Origin: Paenibacillus lignilyticus
GTDB taxonomy: Bacteria; Bacillota; Bacilli; Paenibacillales; Paenibacillaceae
Assembly (NCBI RefSeq): GCF_017942085.1
Contig: NZ_JAGKSP010000010.1
Location: 124,001 to 188,000 of the forward strand
Length of the DNA: 64,000 bases
Direction of reading: 5' to 3'
Shown here: in pieces, positions 1 through 9,037 of the stretch
Numbering within the stretch: position 1 is the first letter of the stretch
How the letters are laid out: every line of letters begins with the position of its first letter
Made by a program: the position numbers and the translations under genes
Notes under the pieces: generated by a model
The model's database searches: none
Seen by the model: only the letters and a program-made list of their open reading frames with translations
Told to the model about the DNA's origin: nothing

Positions 1-103
1 CGTCAAATTAAGATTGCTGCTGGCCTCCAAACCTTCCCAAGCGCTGCATCCCAAGCTGGAGCAGTATCGCCATCGCTGGAACGTCGCAGGCGAATAACAA
101 CAT
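1..103 (+). CDS. C-terminal end of an unidentified protein (partial)
   Basis: Reading from base 2, an open frame runs from the window edge to a TAA at 101-103 and encodes about 33 residues ending in WNVAGE. The stretch is leucine-, lysine- and arginine-rich and looks helical, like a normal protein tail. A hairpin followed by seven T residues begins nine bases after the stop, which supports a real gene end here. The family cannot be told from so short a piece. It could still be a chance open frame. Confidence 0.4.
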
Positions 104-111
104 GCAAACTA

Positions 112-148
112 GCCCCGGCACTTGATAAAGTGATCGAGGGCTTTTTTT
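112..148 (+). terminator. Intrinsic terminator after the partial gene
   Basis: CACTT (119-123) pairs with AAGTG (128-132) and GCCC (112-115) with GGGC (138-141), with an internal loop between, followed by T7 at 142-148. It points rightward, so it would close the partial gene ending at 103. Confidence 0.6.
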
Positions 149-194
149 CGATTTAGCCGGGGTTCGGTTGCAGGTGGGGCTGATTGTTAGAGGA

Positions 195-443
195 TTAGGC
201 AGCTTTCGAAGGGGAAAGGGGCTTGTCCGCATTGCGGTCCGCGATGACGCGAAGCTCTTGAAGCAAGACGTTCAGTTCGTTGCGCAGATCGCTCAGTTCT
301 TTGCTGCAGCGGGCTTGAAGCTTGTTCAGCTCGCGCTCCGACAGCTGATTTTGTTTCACTTGGTAGATCAGTTTGTTGGTCATCGTATCGCTTTCGCTCA
401 ACCTTGTAGTATAGATGATGCCGGCATTCAAAGACGTGGACAT
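195..443 (-). CDS. Small coiled-coil protein of unknown function, 82 aa
   Basis: An 82-residue reverse-strand gene. The ATG at 443 has AAAGGAG eight bases upstream, a strong ribosome site that fixes the start. Residues about 25-65 are rich in Leu, Glu, Gln, Lys and Arg with heptad-like spacing, so a short coiled coil is likely. There is no signal peptide or membrane segment. The tail ends in SPSKAA. No family was recognised. It lies convergent to the partial gene at the window edge and divergent from the Ycf48-like gene, so it is probably a single-gene unit. Confidence 0.7.
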   Translation of the reverse strand: MSTSLNAGIIYTTRLSESDTMTNKLIYQVKQNQLSERELNKLQARCSKELSDLRNELNVLLQELRVIADRNADKPLSPSKAA

Positions 444-632
444 GGTGCAGCTCCTTTGTGGCTTATTTGAGCCCAGTATAGCAACGAATGATTAGAGGAA
501 GATGTGAGAATTGTAAAAGCAGTGTTAGATTTTGGTCCAATGTCCTGCAACCGGCCGCGTCGATCGCTCGTCAGAGGAAGAAGAGATATAGAATTGGCAA
601 TGTTGGGTAATCAAGCCTATGAGGTGATGTCG

Positions 633-1805
633 ATGAAAAGAGGAAAAAGATTGGCGATGCTGGCGATGGCGGTGCTGCTGGGGACATCTTTATTGATGCC
701 GGCTCGCTACAACGCTTCTGCACAGGCGGCTGCGCCGGAACCGGAAGCTTCGGCAGCCTGCAGAACCGATGATCACGGACTGGATTTACAGACGATGACG
801 GATACGGACGCTCCGCATATCCAGGCGATTCAGTTCTTAGGCGCCACTACCGGACGTGCTGCCGGGAACGGCTTCATGATCGGCACATCGGACGGCGGCT
901 GCCACTGGCAAGCGATCTATAACACGGGCAAGCTGAGCTTCAGCCAGATGGAGTTCTTGACCAACTCGGTCGGCTATGTGCTGGCGAAGACAAGCGCTAC
1001 GAAGCAGAATACGCTGCTGAAAACGACAAACGGCGGTTCCGGCTATACGTGGGTGCCGACAGGGCAGTATGGTTTTGAACGGATTGATTTTCTGAATGAG
1101 CAAGTGGGTTATGGATTTACGCGCGCGTTCACGTTCAAGACTGCGAATGGCGGCAGGACATGGACGAAGGTGACGACACCTCCGAACTCCCGCTATGTGC
1201 ATTTCATAACGGAGGATAAAGGCTGGGTCATTACCGTGCTGGCTGCCGGCGGGTATGAGGTGAAACGGACGACTGACGGCGGTCGCCACTGGACCGATTC
1301 GCTCAAGGTAAAAGCGGCCGTTAACTATGGCGGAGCCATCTATGGCACGGACAGCTCGGATATCTGGGTGATGCTGTATGGCGATTCCGGGATGTCGCAG
1401 ACGTCCTACTCGCTGTTTCATACCACGGATGCAGGCGCTCACTGGAAACAAGTGATTTCGCATCCTACTGCGGGAGGCGGACCGGCGCCCGGAGCGGTAG
1501 CCCCTGCGGGCACGCTTAACGGACCGGCGGGAAGGCCGACGGATATGGCGGTAATCGGGCGCAATGCGGCATTCCTGGTAGCCGGAAGCGGAGCGCTGGA
1601 TACGCTGCAATTCGGCCGATCGCTCGATGACCGGACATGGAGCAATTTGCCGATAGCCGTGCCCGGGTATGAAGCGAAGCTCTCGTTCATCTCCCCGTCA
1701 ACCGGTTACCTGGCGGTAACGAGCCTTTCGAAGTCCGGCGTTTACCGGACGACCGATGGCGGGAAGACATGGTTGAAACGATTTTCGCTGCCGGAGCCCC
1801 GTTAG
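633..1805 (+). CDS. Secreted Ycf48/BNR-like repeat protein
   Basis: A 390-residue exported protein. I chose ATG 633 because GAGGTGAT lies just before it and the product then begins with a classic signal peptide (MKRGKR, a hydrophobic run, then a likely cut near residues 30-34). The mature part carries repeated motifs of the form TT(D/N)GG-x-x-W, seen about six times, as in the beta-propeller of photosystem II assembly factor Ycf48 and BNR/sialidase-type repeats. In Bacillales such proteins are extracellular propellers of unproven role, often carbohydrate- or wall-linked. No catalytic residues are evident. A proline/glycine/alanine-rich insert lies around residues 285-310. The VOC gene follows 43 bases later without a visible terminator between them. 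Confidence 0.85.
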   Translation: MKRGKRLAMLAMAVLLGTSLLMPARYNASAQAAAPEPEASAACRTDDHGLDLQTMTDTDAPHIQAIQFLGATTGRAAGNGFMIGTSDGGCHWQAIYNTGKLSFSQMEFLTNSVGYVLAKTSATKQNTLLKTTNGGSGYTWVPTGQYGFERIDFLNEQVGYGFTRAFTFKTANGGRTWTKVTTPPNSRYVHFITEDKGWVITVLAAGGYEVKRTTDGGRHWTDSLKVKAAVNYGGAIYGTDSSDIWVMLYGDSGMSQTSYSLFHTTDAGAHWKQVISHPTAGGGPAPGAVAPAGTLNGPAGRPTDMAVIGRNAAFLVAGSGALDTLQFGRSLDDRTWSNLPIAVPGYEAKLSFISPSTGYLAVTSLSKSGVYRTTDGGKTWLKRFSLPEPR

Positions 1806-1848
1806 ATGATGGTATAATGGTGGTAAAAAAAGGCGGTGAACGAGCGCG

Positions 1849-2238
1849 ATGATTCACCACGAGGGCGTTCATCACGTTAGCTTGATCGTAACAGACATCG
1901 AGCGGGCGAAGGCGTTTTATCGGGATGTGATCGGTTTGCGGGAGATCCAGCGGCCGGCGTTCGATTTTGAAGGGGCTTGGTATGCCGTTGGCAGCGGCGG
2001 TCAGCAGCTGCATCTGCTCGTGCATGAAGGCGAGACGAAGCGCACCGGCGGTATTGATACGCGAGATGGCCATTTTGCCATTCGCGTGGCCGACTTCGAC
2101 GAAACGATCCGGTGGCTGGACCAATGCGGCATTCCGCATCGTCACAACCGCAACAGCATCACGGGTTTCTCTCAGATCTTCCTGCTCGACCCCGATCATA
2201 ATGTGATTGAGCTCAATGCCGCACGGCATGATTCTTAA
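1849..2238 (+). CDS. VOC-family (glyoxalase/dioxygenase fold) protein
   Basis: A 129-residue single-module VOC protein of the short YaeR/GloA2-like type. The N-terminal HHVSLIVTDI and the C-terminal HNVIEL segments are the usual metal-ligand positions (His early, Glu late), and FYRDVIGL is the typical first helix. The substrate cannot be told; members act as small-molecule lyases, dioxygenases or resistance proteins. A purine-rich AGGCGGTGA precedes ATG 1849, and TATAAT at 1813-1818 may be a -10 box, although no good -35 partner is visible. A terminator follows at 2245-2306. Confidence 0.85.
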   Translation: MIHHEGVHHVSLIVTDIERAKAFYRDVIGLREIQRPAFDFEGAWYAVGSGGQQLHLLVHEGETKRTGGIDTRDGHFAIRVADFDETIRWLDQCGIPHRHNRNSITGFSQIFLLDPDHNVIELNAARHDS

Positions 2239-2244
2239 GTAGAC

Positions 2245-2306
2245 AAAAGACCGATTCCGAACGCGTAACCATGTCGTAACGTTACGCGGGAGAGTCGGTC
2301 TTTTTT
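2245..2306. terminator. Terminator between convergent genes
   Basis: AAAGACCGA (2246-2254) pairs with TCGGTCTTT (2295-2303), followed by a T run to 2306. A-residues on the other side make it usable in both directions, for the VOC gene and for the SNF2 gene that ends at 2318. Confidence 0.85.
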
Positions 2307-2317
2307 GTGCTGCGGTT

Positions 2318-5300
2318 CTATCCTTCGATCATGAGCAGCTCCTGAATTTCCTCGGCGGTGAGGGCAGAGAGCGCTTCTTGACCGGGCTGGATCACTTCGT
2401 CGATCAGGTTCTTCTTGCGCTGCTGCAGCTCGTACATTTTGTCCTCGACGGTGCCTTCGGAGACGAGTCGAATGACTTGGACGACCTTCTTCTGACCGAT
2501 GCGATGCGCGCGGTCGGCGGCTTGCTGCTCAACAGCGGGGTTCCACCAGAGGTCGTAGAGAATGACCGTGTCTGCCCCCGTGAGGTTAAGCCCCGTTCCG
2601 CCGGCTTTGAGCGAGATGAGGAACAAATCCCGCTCGCCGTCGTTGAAGCGGCTGCTCAGCTCGGCGCGTTCCGATGACGGTGTGCTGCCATCCAAGTAGA
2701 AATGAGGGATTTCGCGACGGTGCAATTCGTGCTTGATGATCTTCAGCATCTCCACGAACTGCGAGAATACGAGCAGGCGCTTGCCTGCCTCCCGGCATTC
2801 GTCGATGAGCTCCAGCAGCTGCTCAAGCTTGGCCGAACTGCCCGAGTAGTCCTCGATGAACAAGGCGGGGTGACAGCATAACTGGCGCAGCCGGGTGAGA
2901 CCGGCCAAGATGCGGATCCGATTCTTATGCAGCGTATCCTTGTTCAGATGCTTCAGCGTCTCCTCGCGAAGCTTGGCGAGATAAGCCGCATACAGCTTCT
3001 TCTGTTCCGGCAGCAGCTTCGACACCTGCGTGGACTCGATTTTCTCCGGCAGCTCCTTCAGAACGTCGGTTTTCACGCGGCGCAGCAAGAACGGACGCGA
3101 GCGCTTCGCGACGACCTCGCGCGGCAGGTCGCCGAAAGCGCGCCTTGCCGGGAAGAGCTCGGGGCATACGGCATCGAAAATCGACCATAGATCCTCCAGT
3201 CGATTCTCGACCGGCGTCCCCGTTAGCGCAAAGCGATTGCGCGCTTGAAGCAGCTTGACGCTTTGCGCTGTCTGCGTCGTGTAATTCTTGAATGCTTGCG
3301 CCTCGTCGAGTATCAGCGTGTGGAAGGACATGCCCGCATAAGCTTCGATATCCCGGCGCAGCAGCGGATAGGACGTAATCAAGACATCAAGGGTCGAACT
3401 CCTTCGAAGAATGGCATCCCGTTCTTGTTTCGTGCCATCCACAATCGCGGCGCGAAGGCTTGGCGCGAATTTGCGCAGCTCATTGCGCCAATTGTAGGTG
3501 ATGGAAGCGGGAGCGACGATCAGTGCAGGCAGCCGTTCTTCGCGAATATCCGGCAGGAAGGATTGCAGGAATGCGATAGCCTGTACGGTCTTGCCAAGCC
3601 CCATATCGTCAGCGAGAATACCGCCGAAACCATACTGGGCCAAGGTCCGCATCCACTGATAGCCATAGCTTTGATAGTCGCGAAGCACGCCGGACATCCC
3701 ATCCGGCAGCCCGAAATCCAGGTTATCGGGATTTCGCAGGTTCTCGAGCAGCTGTCGGAGCGGTTTATCGATCTTCACCGAGCTGCCTTGTCTCGGCGTA
3801 TCCATCAGATGCAGACCGCGGAAGAGCGGGATGGAAATGCCGGAATCGCGCAGATCCTTCAGCGTAAAACGGGCTTCGTTAATCATGCGAATGATTTCCT
3901 GCATGGCCTCCGTCTCAAGCGGCATTAGAGCGCCGGTCGCCAAGCGGTGATATTTTCGCTTCTCCTCGATCGATTTGAGCAACTTGCGAATTTCGGCCTC
4001 GGGTATGCCCTCGATATCGAATTTGAAATCCAGCCAATTCGTCCGTTCGTTGAACTGGACTTTCACGATCGGCGGCACGCTTCCCGTATGGATGCGCGTC
4101 CGCACCGCCGAGGTGGCATGTACCGTCAGCAGCTTCTCGAGCTGCGGCACGACATGATAGAGGAAGTGATATTCGCTGTCTTCATCGCCTAAGAAGAAGC
4201 CTGCTTCTGTCTTGGCGAAGGACGCTTCTTCCATCAGCGTGAGGATTTGGCGCTCCTGCTCGCCATCGCGCACGAGAATCGGCCCGTTCGTGCGGACCTC
4301 GCTCTCCGACTCCAGCGGATTGATGATCAGGTCGCCATAGTGAAATTCCAGCGCGGCCAATAGTCGGTCCCGGACGCGGTCGAGGAACAGCTTGGCCTTA
4401 AGCGGCCGATGAGTGATGCGGCGCGACACTTCCTCCGCGATATGGACCGTGCCCAGCTTCAGCAGCTCCGGCACGACGCGCTCCATGAAGGGCTCGATTA
4501 GTTCCGGCAAAATCGGGATATACGGCAAGGAGGACCGTTCTTGCAGCTGCTGCAGCTCCGCCAGTCGGCGGCAAGCCGCGGGCGGCAGCTCGATCAGTCT
4601 GCCTTCGGCGAGAACAAGACCATAAGCTTCGATGACGACCAGTTGGTCCAAGCCTCGTGCATGAATGTGGTAGCTTCCTCGCTCGCGATCTTGTTCTCCT
4701 CGTTCGTTAAGCTGCTGAAGATCGAAAGTCAGTGGAGGAAGCCGTTCCTCGGATATAGCAAGGGTTGGATAAACGGTATTGCCTTGTTCAAGTAACGCCG
4801 AAGGCGCGCTGAGCAACGTAGCGAGAAGAGACTTCCAAGCACCGGGCGGAATCGGAAGCATGCGCTGCCCGCTGAGCGGAGCCGCATGCATGGCATAGAC
4901 GCTCGATGTTTCTTGGTATAAGCGTTCCTGCTGCAGCACCGCGATCAACTGCCGGATCACCTCGAAGTCTTCCGGCAGGAAGCTGTGCAGCTGCGGATCA
5001 TAGAGGAACGATTTGGCTATCGCAATAGGCTCGCCGAGTTCGATGTGGCGGAGGAACTCTCGAACTTGCTGTACAATTACCGGCCGCTTCGTTCCAACCT
5101 TGAGCTCGATGCCGAGCAGCAGCTTGCCGCCGCTGTACGCGAACGGCTTGCAGACGAAGGTTACGGCAAGCGGCTCGCGGGCATCGAACCTTGTTTGGGC
5201 ACCGCGAAACGACTTTCTCGTGTTGGCCGGCGCGAACATGGAGAGCAGCTCGCGGGCAAGCTCGCCCTCGGACTCCGCTGTTACGGCGAGGGAGGCAGAA

Positions 5301-5647
5301 TCGGAAGCAGGGCTGCTGCCCGCTTGTCCGGTTTGTCCGCCCGTCGGAGCGCGGCCGCTCTGTTGCGCATCGTACAAGAGCAATAGGACGGCCGCGACAT
5401 GGGAGCAATACTTGTCGTAGGAAGATAAGGAAGGGCAGGTGCATTTGGCGGCAACATCGCCATCGTCATCGAAACGGATGCTCACCTCGAACGTTTCCTG
5501 CAGCTTCACCGTCGCCTCGCATCGCGCTGCGTCCGGATCATAATAGGTAACCGCTACTTTCCGGCTGCGGAAAGCGGATTCCCCTTTCTTATAAGAAAGC
5601 TGCCCGCACATGGATAAGATGGCGGACTGCGTCAGATGGTAGCTCAT
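2318..5647 (-). CDS. SWIM zinc-finger SNF2-family helicase
   Basis: A 1109-residue cytoplasmic ATPase of the SNF2/HepA (RapA-like) class, expected to move on duplex DNA and remodel protein-DNA complexes. Near residues 68-84 there is a SWIM zinc motif, C-x-C then C-x-H (CTCP, then CSHV). A long middle region follows (DUF-type SNF2-associated part). The motor begins with Walker A GLGKT near residue 686, then DEAQ (Walker B) near 781, and the C-terminal helicase lobe with GGTGLNLTGAD and ADRAHRIGQ near 1015-1055. This order is standard for Bacillales SNF2 proteins, and length is normal. Start ATG 5647 has AAAGGA about nine bases upstream. All core motifs are intact. Its cellular task (transcription recycling, repair) is not shown by context. 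Confidence 0.93.
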   Translation of the reverse strand: MSYHLTQSAILSMCGQLSYKKGESAFRSRKVAVTYYDPDAARCEATVKLQETFEVSIRFDDDGDVAAKCTCPSLSSYDKYCSHVAAVLLLLYDAQQSGRAPTGGQTGQAGSSPASDSASLAVTAESEGELARELLSMFAPANTRKSFRGAQTRFDAREPLAVTFVCKPFAYSGGKLLLGIELKVGTKRPVIVQQVREFLRHIELGEPIAIAKSFLYDPQLHSFLPEDFEVIRQLIAVLQQERLYQETSSVYAMHAAPLSGQRMLPIPPGAWKSLLATLLSAPSALLEQGNTVYPTLAISEERLPPLTFDLQQLNERGEQDRERGSYHIHARGLDQLVVIEAYGLVLAEGRLIELPPAACRRLAELQQLQERSSLPYIPILPELIEPFMERVVPELLKLGTVHIAEEVSRRITHRPLKAKLFLDRVRDRLLAALEFHYGDLIINPLESESEVRTNGPILVRDGEQERQILTLMEEASFAKTEAGFFLGDEDSEYHFLYHVVPQLEKLLTVHATSAVRTRIHTGSVPPIVKVQFNERTNWLDFKFDIEGIPEAEIRKLLKSIEEKRKYHRLATGALMPLETEAMQEIIRMINEARFTLKDLRDSGISIPLFRGLHLMDTPRQGSSVKIDKPLRQLLENLRNPDNLDFGLPDGMSGVLRDYQSYGYQWMRTLAQYGFGGILADDMGLGKTVQAIAFLQSFLPDIREERLPALIVAPASITYNWRNELRKFAPSLRAAIVDGTKQERDAILRRSSTLDVLITSYPLLRRDIEAYAGMSFHTLILDEAQAFKNYTTQTAQSVKLLQARNRFALTGTPVENRLEDLWSIFDAVCPELFPARRAFGDLPREVVAKRSRPFLLRRVKTDVLKELPEKIESTQVSKLLPEQKKLYAAYLAKLREETLKHLNKDTLHKNRIRILAGLTRLRQLCCHPALFIEDYSGSSAKLEQLLELIDECREAGKRLLVFSQFVEMLKIIKHELHRREIPHFYLDGSTPSSERAELSSRFNDGERDLFLISLKAGGTGLNLTGADTVILYDLWWNPAVEQQAADRAHRIGQKKVVQVIRLVSEGTVEDKMYELQQRKKNLIDEVIQPGQEALSALTAEEIQELLMIEG

Positions 5648-5747
5648 GTGCGGTATTCCTTTCTACTATGCTTTATTGGAAGGTCTGCTGGTGAAGCTCT
5701 ATCAGCATCATAACCGTTTTGATCGCGGCAGCACCAGTTTATTGCAA

Positions 5748-5796
5748 TAAAAAAGAGCTGAATCCCGGATGCTCGCTGCCGGCCGGATCTCAGCTC
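5748..5796 (-). terminator. Terminator after the PadR gene
   Basis: On the reverse strand, GAGCTGA (plus-strand 5790-5796) pairs with TCAGCTC (5755-5761) and is followed by a T run (5748-5754). It separates padR-type regulator transcription from the SNF2 gene. Confidence 0.85.
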
Positions 5797-5816
5797 TTCT
5801 TTCTTAACGATTCGTT

Positions 5817-6338
5817 TTACGATTCGTCCTGCAATTGTTCAAGCGCCCATTCCGCCCAGCTCAGATCAGACTGGATGGAGAACCGTCCTCGCTGCATGAG
5901 CAGCCGCATGCCCCGTGACGGAGCGGGTTCTTTGGTGGAATAGATTTCAATTTTGCGGTCCAGCCAGTGCAGCCTGTCGCGGCAGTAATTGACGCGCAGC
6001 TCAAGCTGGCGCTTAATGTCAGCCGGGTTGCCTTGATCCATGGCGAAGATTTTGAGCGTCAGCTCATCGCGTGTCACCGGTTCGTTCGCAGGTACGGACA
6101 GCCAAGCGCGAAGCGCGTCCCGGCCCGTATCGGTAATCGAGTACACTTTCTTATCCGGCTTGTCCGTTTGGGTGACGAGCACGTGCCGAACGTAGCCGTC
6201 GTTCTCCATTTGGGAAAGGAGCGGGTAGATTTGGCTGTGCTTGGCCGGCCAACAGGACTGGATCTTCAGCATCAGATCATACCCTGAATCCGGTGAAAAA
6301 GAGAGAAAACTAAGAAGTCCATACGCAAGGGTGTTCAT
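5817..6338 (-). CDS. PadR-family transcriptional repressor
   Basis: A 173-residue PadR protein of the longer type (winged helix plus C-terminal dimerisation helices). I chose ATG 6338 (MNTLAYG) over an upstream ATG at 6371 because AAAGGGA precedes 6338 and PadR proteins normally begin just before LLSFLS. The winged-helix core includes SGYDL and the HSQIYPLLSQMENDGYV recognition region; the C-terminal half is an alpha-helical dimer arm rich in Arg and Leu. It is divergent from a DHA2 exporter with a shared control region containing ATGT-N8-ACAT, the known PadR operator form. It most likely represses the exporter and itself and is released by a toxic ligand (inference). Confidence 0.9.
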   Translation of the reverse strand: MNTLAYGLLSFLSFSPDSGYDLMLKIQSCWPAKHSQIYPLLSQMENDGYVRHVLVTQTDKPDKKVYSITDTGRDALRAWLSVPANEPVTRDELTLKIFAMDQGNPADIKRQLELRVNYCRDRLHWLDRKIEIYSTKEPAPSRGMRLLMQRGRFSIQSDLSWAEWALEQLQDES

Positions 6339-6404
6339 AGGCAGTCCCTTTCCATACGTAAGTTTTGACATATTACTGGGAGTGGTATATGATTGTCATT
6401 GGTT

Positions 6405-6436
6405 TTGATTATATGTAAATACCGACATATACGCAA
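6405..6436. promoter_or_regulatory. Divergent promoters with PadR-type operator
   Basis: The inverted repeat TATATGT-N8-ACATATA lies at 6410-6431 and contains ATGT-N8-ACAT (6413-6428), the operator form known for PadR proteins. Rightward, TTGATT (6405-6410), a 17-base gap and TATACG (6428-6433) could serve the exporter. Leftward, TTGCGT (plus 6436-6431), 17 bases and TATAAT (plus 6413-6408) could serve the regulator. The operator fills both spacers, so one bound dimer would block both promoters. Confidence 0.75.
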
Positions 6437-6489
6437 CCGGTGCCGGGAGAGGTGCCTGTTCGAGACGATGCTCCGGTATTGAGGGGGAA

Positions 6490-7959
6490 ATGAAGTTGAC
6501 TGATCAGGAGCAGCAGGACAAAGTGAAGTTTTGGCCGATTATGACGGCGATCTTTGTCGGCTCTTTTTTGTGTGTTTTGGCATCCAGTACGATTAATATT
6601 GCGCTGCCGATTTTGCAGGACCATTTTCATACAACGCTAAGCTCCATTCAATGGACGCTGACCGGCTTTATGCTGGCGATGGGCACGCTTGCCCCGATCG
6701 TCGGTTATTTGGGAGAAAAATTCAGCTATAAGCGGCTTTATTTATTCGCTCTTATCGGATTCGTAGTGGCATCCGTGCTGTGTGCCGCATCGTGGGATGA
6801 ATATTCGCTTATCGCTTTCCGGGTTATGCAGGGCGCGTTCAGCGGGTTGATTTTGCCGGCATCGATGGCGATTATCTATCAAGTGGTTCCGCGCGAGAAA
6901 CAGGCGATGGCGATTGCGCTGTGGTCGCTTGCTGCGATGATGGCTCCGGCAATCGGACCGACATTCAGCGGCTGGCTGCTGGAGAACTTTGCGTGGCAGT
7001 GGCTGTTCTTGATGAACATTCCGATCGGCTTGATTTCGATCGTGCTGGTGTTTGCCTTTATTCCTTACTATCGTCTCAGCGTGCCGAAGAGCTTCGATGG
7101 CATCGGGTTTGTTACCGTCCTTGTCAGCAGTTCCTCGTTGCTGCTCGCGCTTGGTCAAGGTCACAACTGGGGCTGGGATTCGGGCCGGATTATTTCGCTT
7201 CTCGTCGTAGGCGGCATTACGCTCGTGCTGTTTATTTGGCGGGAGCTTACGACCGATACGCCGCTGCTTGATCTGCGCGTATTTAAGAATGGACGTTATT
7301 CGCTGAACTTAATTATTACAATCGTGCTGACGATCAGCTTGTACTCCGGTACGTTCCTGACGCCGATCTTCCTGCAGCGCATTCAGCATGTATCCGCGAT
7401 GGATACAGGGCTGATCCTGCTTCCGGCTTCGCTGGCGATGGCGCTTATTATGCCCGTTGTCGGCAAATTGTATGGTAAAATCGGACCGCGCTGGCTGATG
7501 GCGATCGGAATTCCGCTGCTTGCGCTCGGTACGCTGACGCTGAGCTGGCTCAGCATCGACGTGTCTCACGCCTACATCCTCTGGTGGATGACGGTTCGCA
7601 ACCTGGGTATCGCCATGGTTATGATGCCTGCGAGCAACGCGGCGATGGAGCAAATCCCGCGCCATCTGGTGGGGCACGCGTCGTCGATCTCCAATTGGAC
7701 GCGTAACGTATTCGGTTCCTTCGCGATTGCGATCTTCACCACGCTGCTTGCATCGCGTTCCGTTCAGCACGGTACCGATCTGGCGATGGCCGGCGATACG
7801 AACGAGCTTCACATTGCCAACATGGCGTTCACGATGAGTGTCAACGACGTGTATCTGTTGGCCACATTGATTGCTGCCGTTGCGTTCCCGCTTGCGCTGT
7901 TCGTCGGCAAAGCGAAGCAGCCGAAGGTTGCCGTCGTGGAAGTACAACAATCGGCGTAA
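6490..7959 (+). CDS. DHA2-family (14-TM) MFS drug exporter
   Basis: A 489-residue inner-membrane proton antiporter of the EmrB/QacA (DHA2) family, which expels lipophilic toxic compounds. The N-terminus MKLTDQEQQDK is followed by fourteen likely membrane segments. The family's motif C region is visible around residues 140-165 (LWSLAAMMAPAIGPTFSG), as is the MNIPIG that ends transmembrane segment 6 in this family. GAGGGGG sits just before ATG 6490. The divergent PadR regulator and operator point to ligand-induced expression. The gene ends in a strong terminator at 7975-8012. Substrate unknown; the short QSA tail is ordinary. Confidence 0.93.
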   Translation: MKLTDQEQQDKVKFWPIMTAIFVGSFLCVLASSTINIALPILQDHFHTTLSSIQWTLTGFMLAMGTLAPIVGYLGEKFSYKRLYLFALIGFVVASVLCAASWDEYSLIAFRVMQGAFSGLILPASMAIIYQVVPREKQAMAIALWSLAAMMAPAIGPTFSGWLLENFAWQWLFLMNIPIGLISIVLVFAFIPYYRLSVPKSFDGIGFVTVLVSSSSLLLALGQGHNWGWDSGRIISLLVVGGITLVLFIWRELTTDTPLLDLRVFKNGRYSLNLIITIVLTISLYSGTFLTPIFLQRIQHVSAMDTGLILLPASLAMALIMPVVGKLYGKIGPRWLMAIGIPLLALGTLTLSWLSIDVSHAYILWWMTVRNLGIAMVMMPASNAAMEQIPRHLVGHASSISNWTRNVFGSFAIAIFTTLLASRSVQHGTDLAMAGDTNELHIANMAFTMSVNDVYLLATLIAAVAFPLALFVGKAKQPKVAVVEVQQSA

Positions 7960-7974
7960 AAGGTTGAATATGAG

Positions 7975-8012
7975 CCTCCCCATTGTCTGATGAGACGATG
8001 GGGAGGTTTTTT
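7975..8012 (+). terminator. Terminator after the exporter gene
   Basis: CCTCCCCATTGTCT (7975-7988) pairs with AGAC-G-ATGGGGAGG (7993-8006), followed by T6. Long and GC-rich. Confidence 0.92.
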
Positions 8013-8121
8013 GCGCGTGTGGGGACGTGAGGCTCTGCTCTGGTGCTGCAGGTTTGGTGGATGCTCGATGCCTGCGGACCTGATGGATTTCGATGCTGTA
8101 GGGCGGGTCGGTGCGGGTGCT

Positions 8122-8357
8122 CTAACGAATCTCAGAGGTCTTACTTTGGGCGAAATATGGCGTTTCCGGATTCTAACGAATCCAGGAGGTCTTATTTGCC
8201 CGATTTTGATCAAAAATAAAGGCTAACGAATCGTACAGGTCTTATTTAGTCAAATTAGCGCGTCAAACGGCCTTTTTGGGCTAAATAAGACCTCTGTGAT
8301 TCGTTAGCATTTTCGAGGGGCTGTTTTCTCGCAAATAAGCCCTCTACGATTCGTTAG
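8122..8357. repeat. Five-copy 25-bp intergenic repeat, about 50-bp pitch
   Basis: A 25-bp unit, consensus CTAACGAATC-nn-AGAGGTCTTATTT with small changes, occurs forward at 8122-8147, 8173-8197 and 8223-8247, and inverted at 8283-8307 and 8333-8357. Steps are 51, 50, 60 and 50 bp. The sequence between copies is not conserved. Copies 3 and 4 face each other and could form a long hairpin (about 8222-8308). The roughly 480 bases from 8013 to the GNAT start hold nothing else that I can identify. Confidence 0.85.
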
Positions 8358-8495
8358 AAGTTCGCGCATAGTTTGCGGATGACGCAAATGGCGGGATTTT
8401 GGATACTAAAATATGATATGGTGAGTAGAGTGAATGCTTGCAGCTTGCAGCGTGTAGATAGTGGCGGGAAGATGAATCGGAAAGGGACGAGCGAT

Positions 8496-8984
8496 ATGCG
8501 ATTCGCACAGATGGATGAACGTTATTTGCCGCAGGTGCTGGAGATTTATAATCATTACGTCGTGCACACGACGGTCTCTTTTCACACGGTTCCCTTGACA
8601 CTGGAAGAGATTCGACCGAATGTGATGCCTGCCAACCCGCTGTATAGCACGTATGTGTGCGAAGAAGACGGCGCGATCATAGGCTATGGACTGCTTACGC
8701 AGCACAAGAACAAGCAAGCCTATAATACGACGGCAGAGGTGACCGTCTATCTGGCTCCGGAGCATCTCGGTAAGCGGATTGGCGCAGAGATGGTGGCTTT
8801 TCTGGAGACGGAGGCGCGAGCGAGAAAATTTCATGTGCTTGTTGCGACGGTGTGTACGGAGAATGAACGAAGCATGCGGTTGTTTGAGCGTCTCGGGTAC
8901 GAGCGGGCGGCGTTATTTAAGGAAGTGGGCCATAAGTTTGGCAGGTGGCTCGACATTGCCAGCTATCAGAAGATCTTAAGGTAG
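8496..8984 (+). CDS. GNAT acetyltransferase, phosphinothricin-acetyltransferase-like
   Basis: A 162-residue GNAT enzyme that would transfer acetyl from acetyl-CoA to an amino group. The sequence follows the bar/pat-like (YwnH) pattern: IYNHYVVHTTVSF near the N-terminus, EVTVYLAPEHLGKRIG as the acetyl-CoA-binding motif A, and NERSMRLFERLGYE then VGHKFGRWLD near the end. I chose ATG 8496 because AAAGGGA precedes it; an in-frame ATG at 8472 is a weaker choice. Substrates in this family include phosphinothricin, methionine sulfoximine and other small amines; which applies is unknown. The AHSA1-like gene follows 53 bases later and may be co-transcribed. Confidence 0.88.
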   Translation: MRFAQMDERYLPQVLEIYNHYVVHTTVSFHTVPLTLEEIRPNVMPANPLYSTYVCEEDGAIIGYGLLTQHKNKQAYNTTAEVTVYLAPEHLGKRIGAEMVAFLETEARARKFHVLVATVCTENERSMRLFERLGYERAALFKEVGHKFGRWLDIASYQKILR

Positions 8985-9037
8985 GAAGCGGCAGCTCCGG
9001 CGGCGAGCGCAAATTTAAACGAAAGTAGGTACAAACT

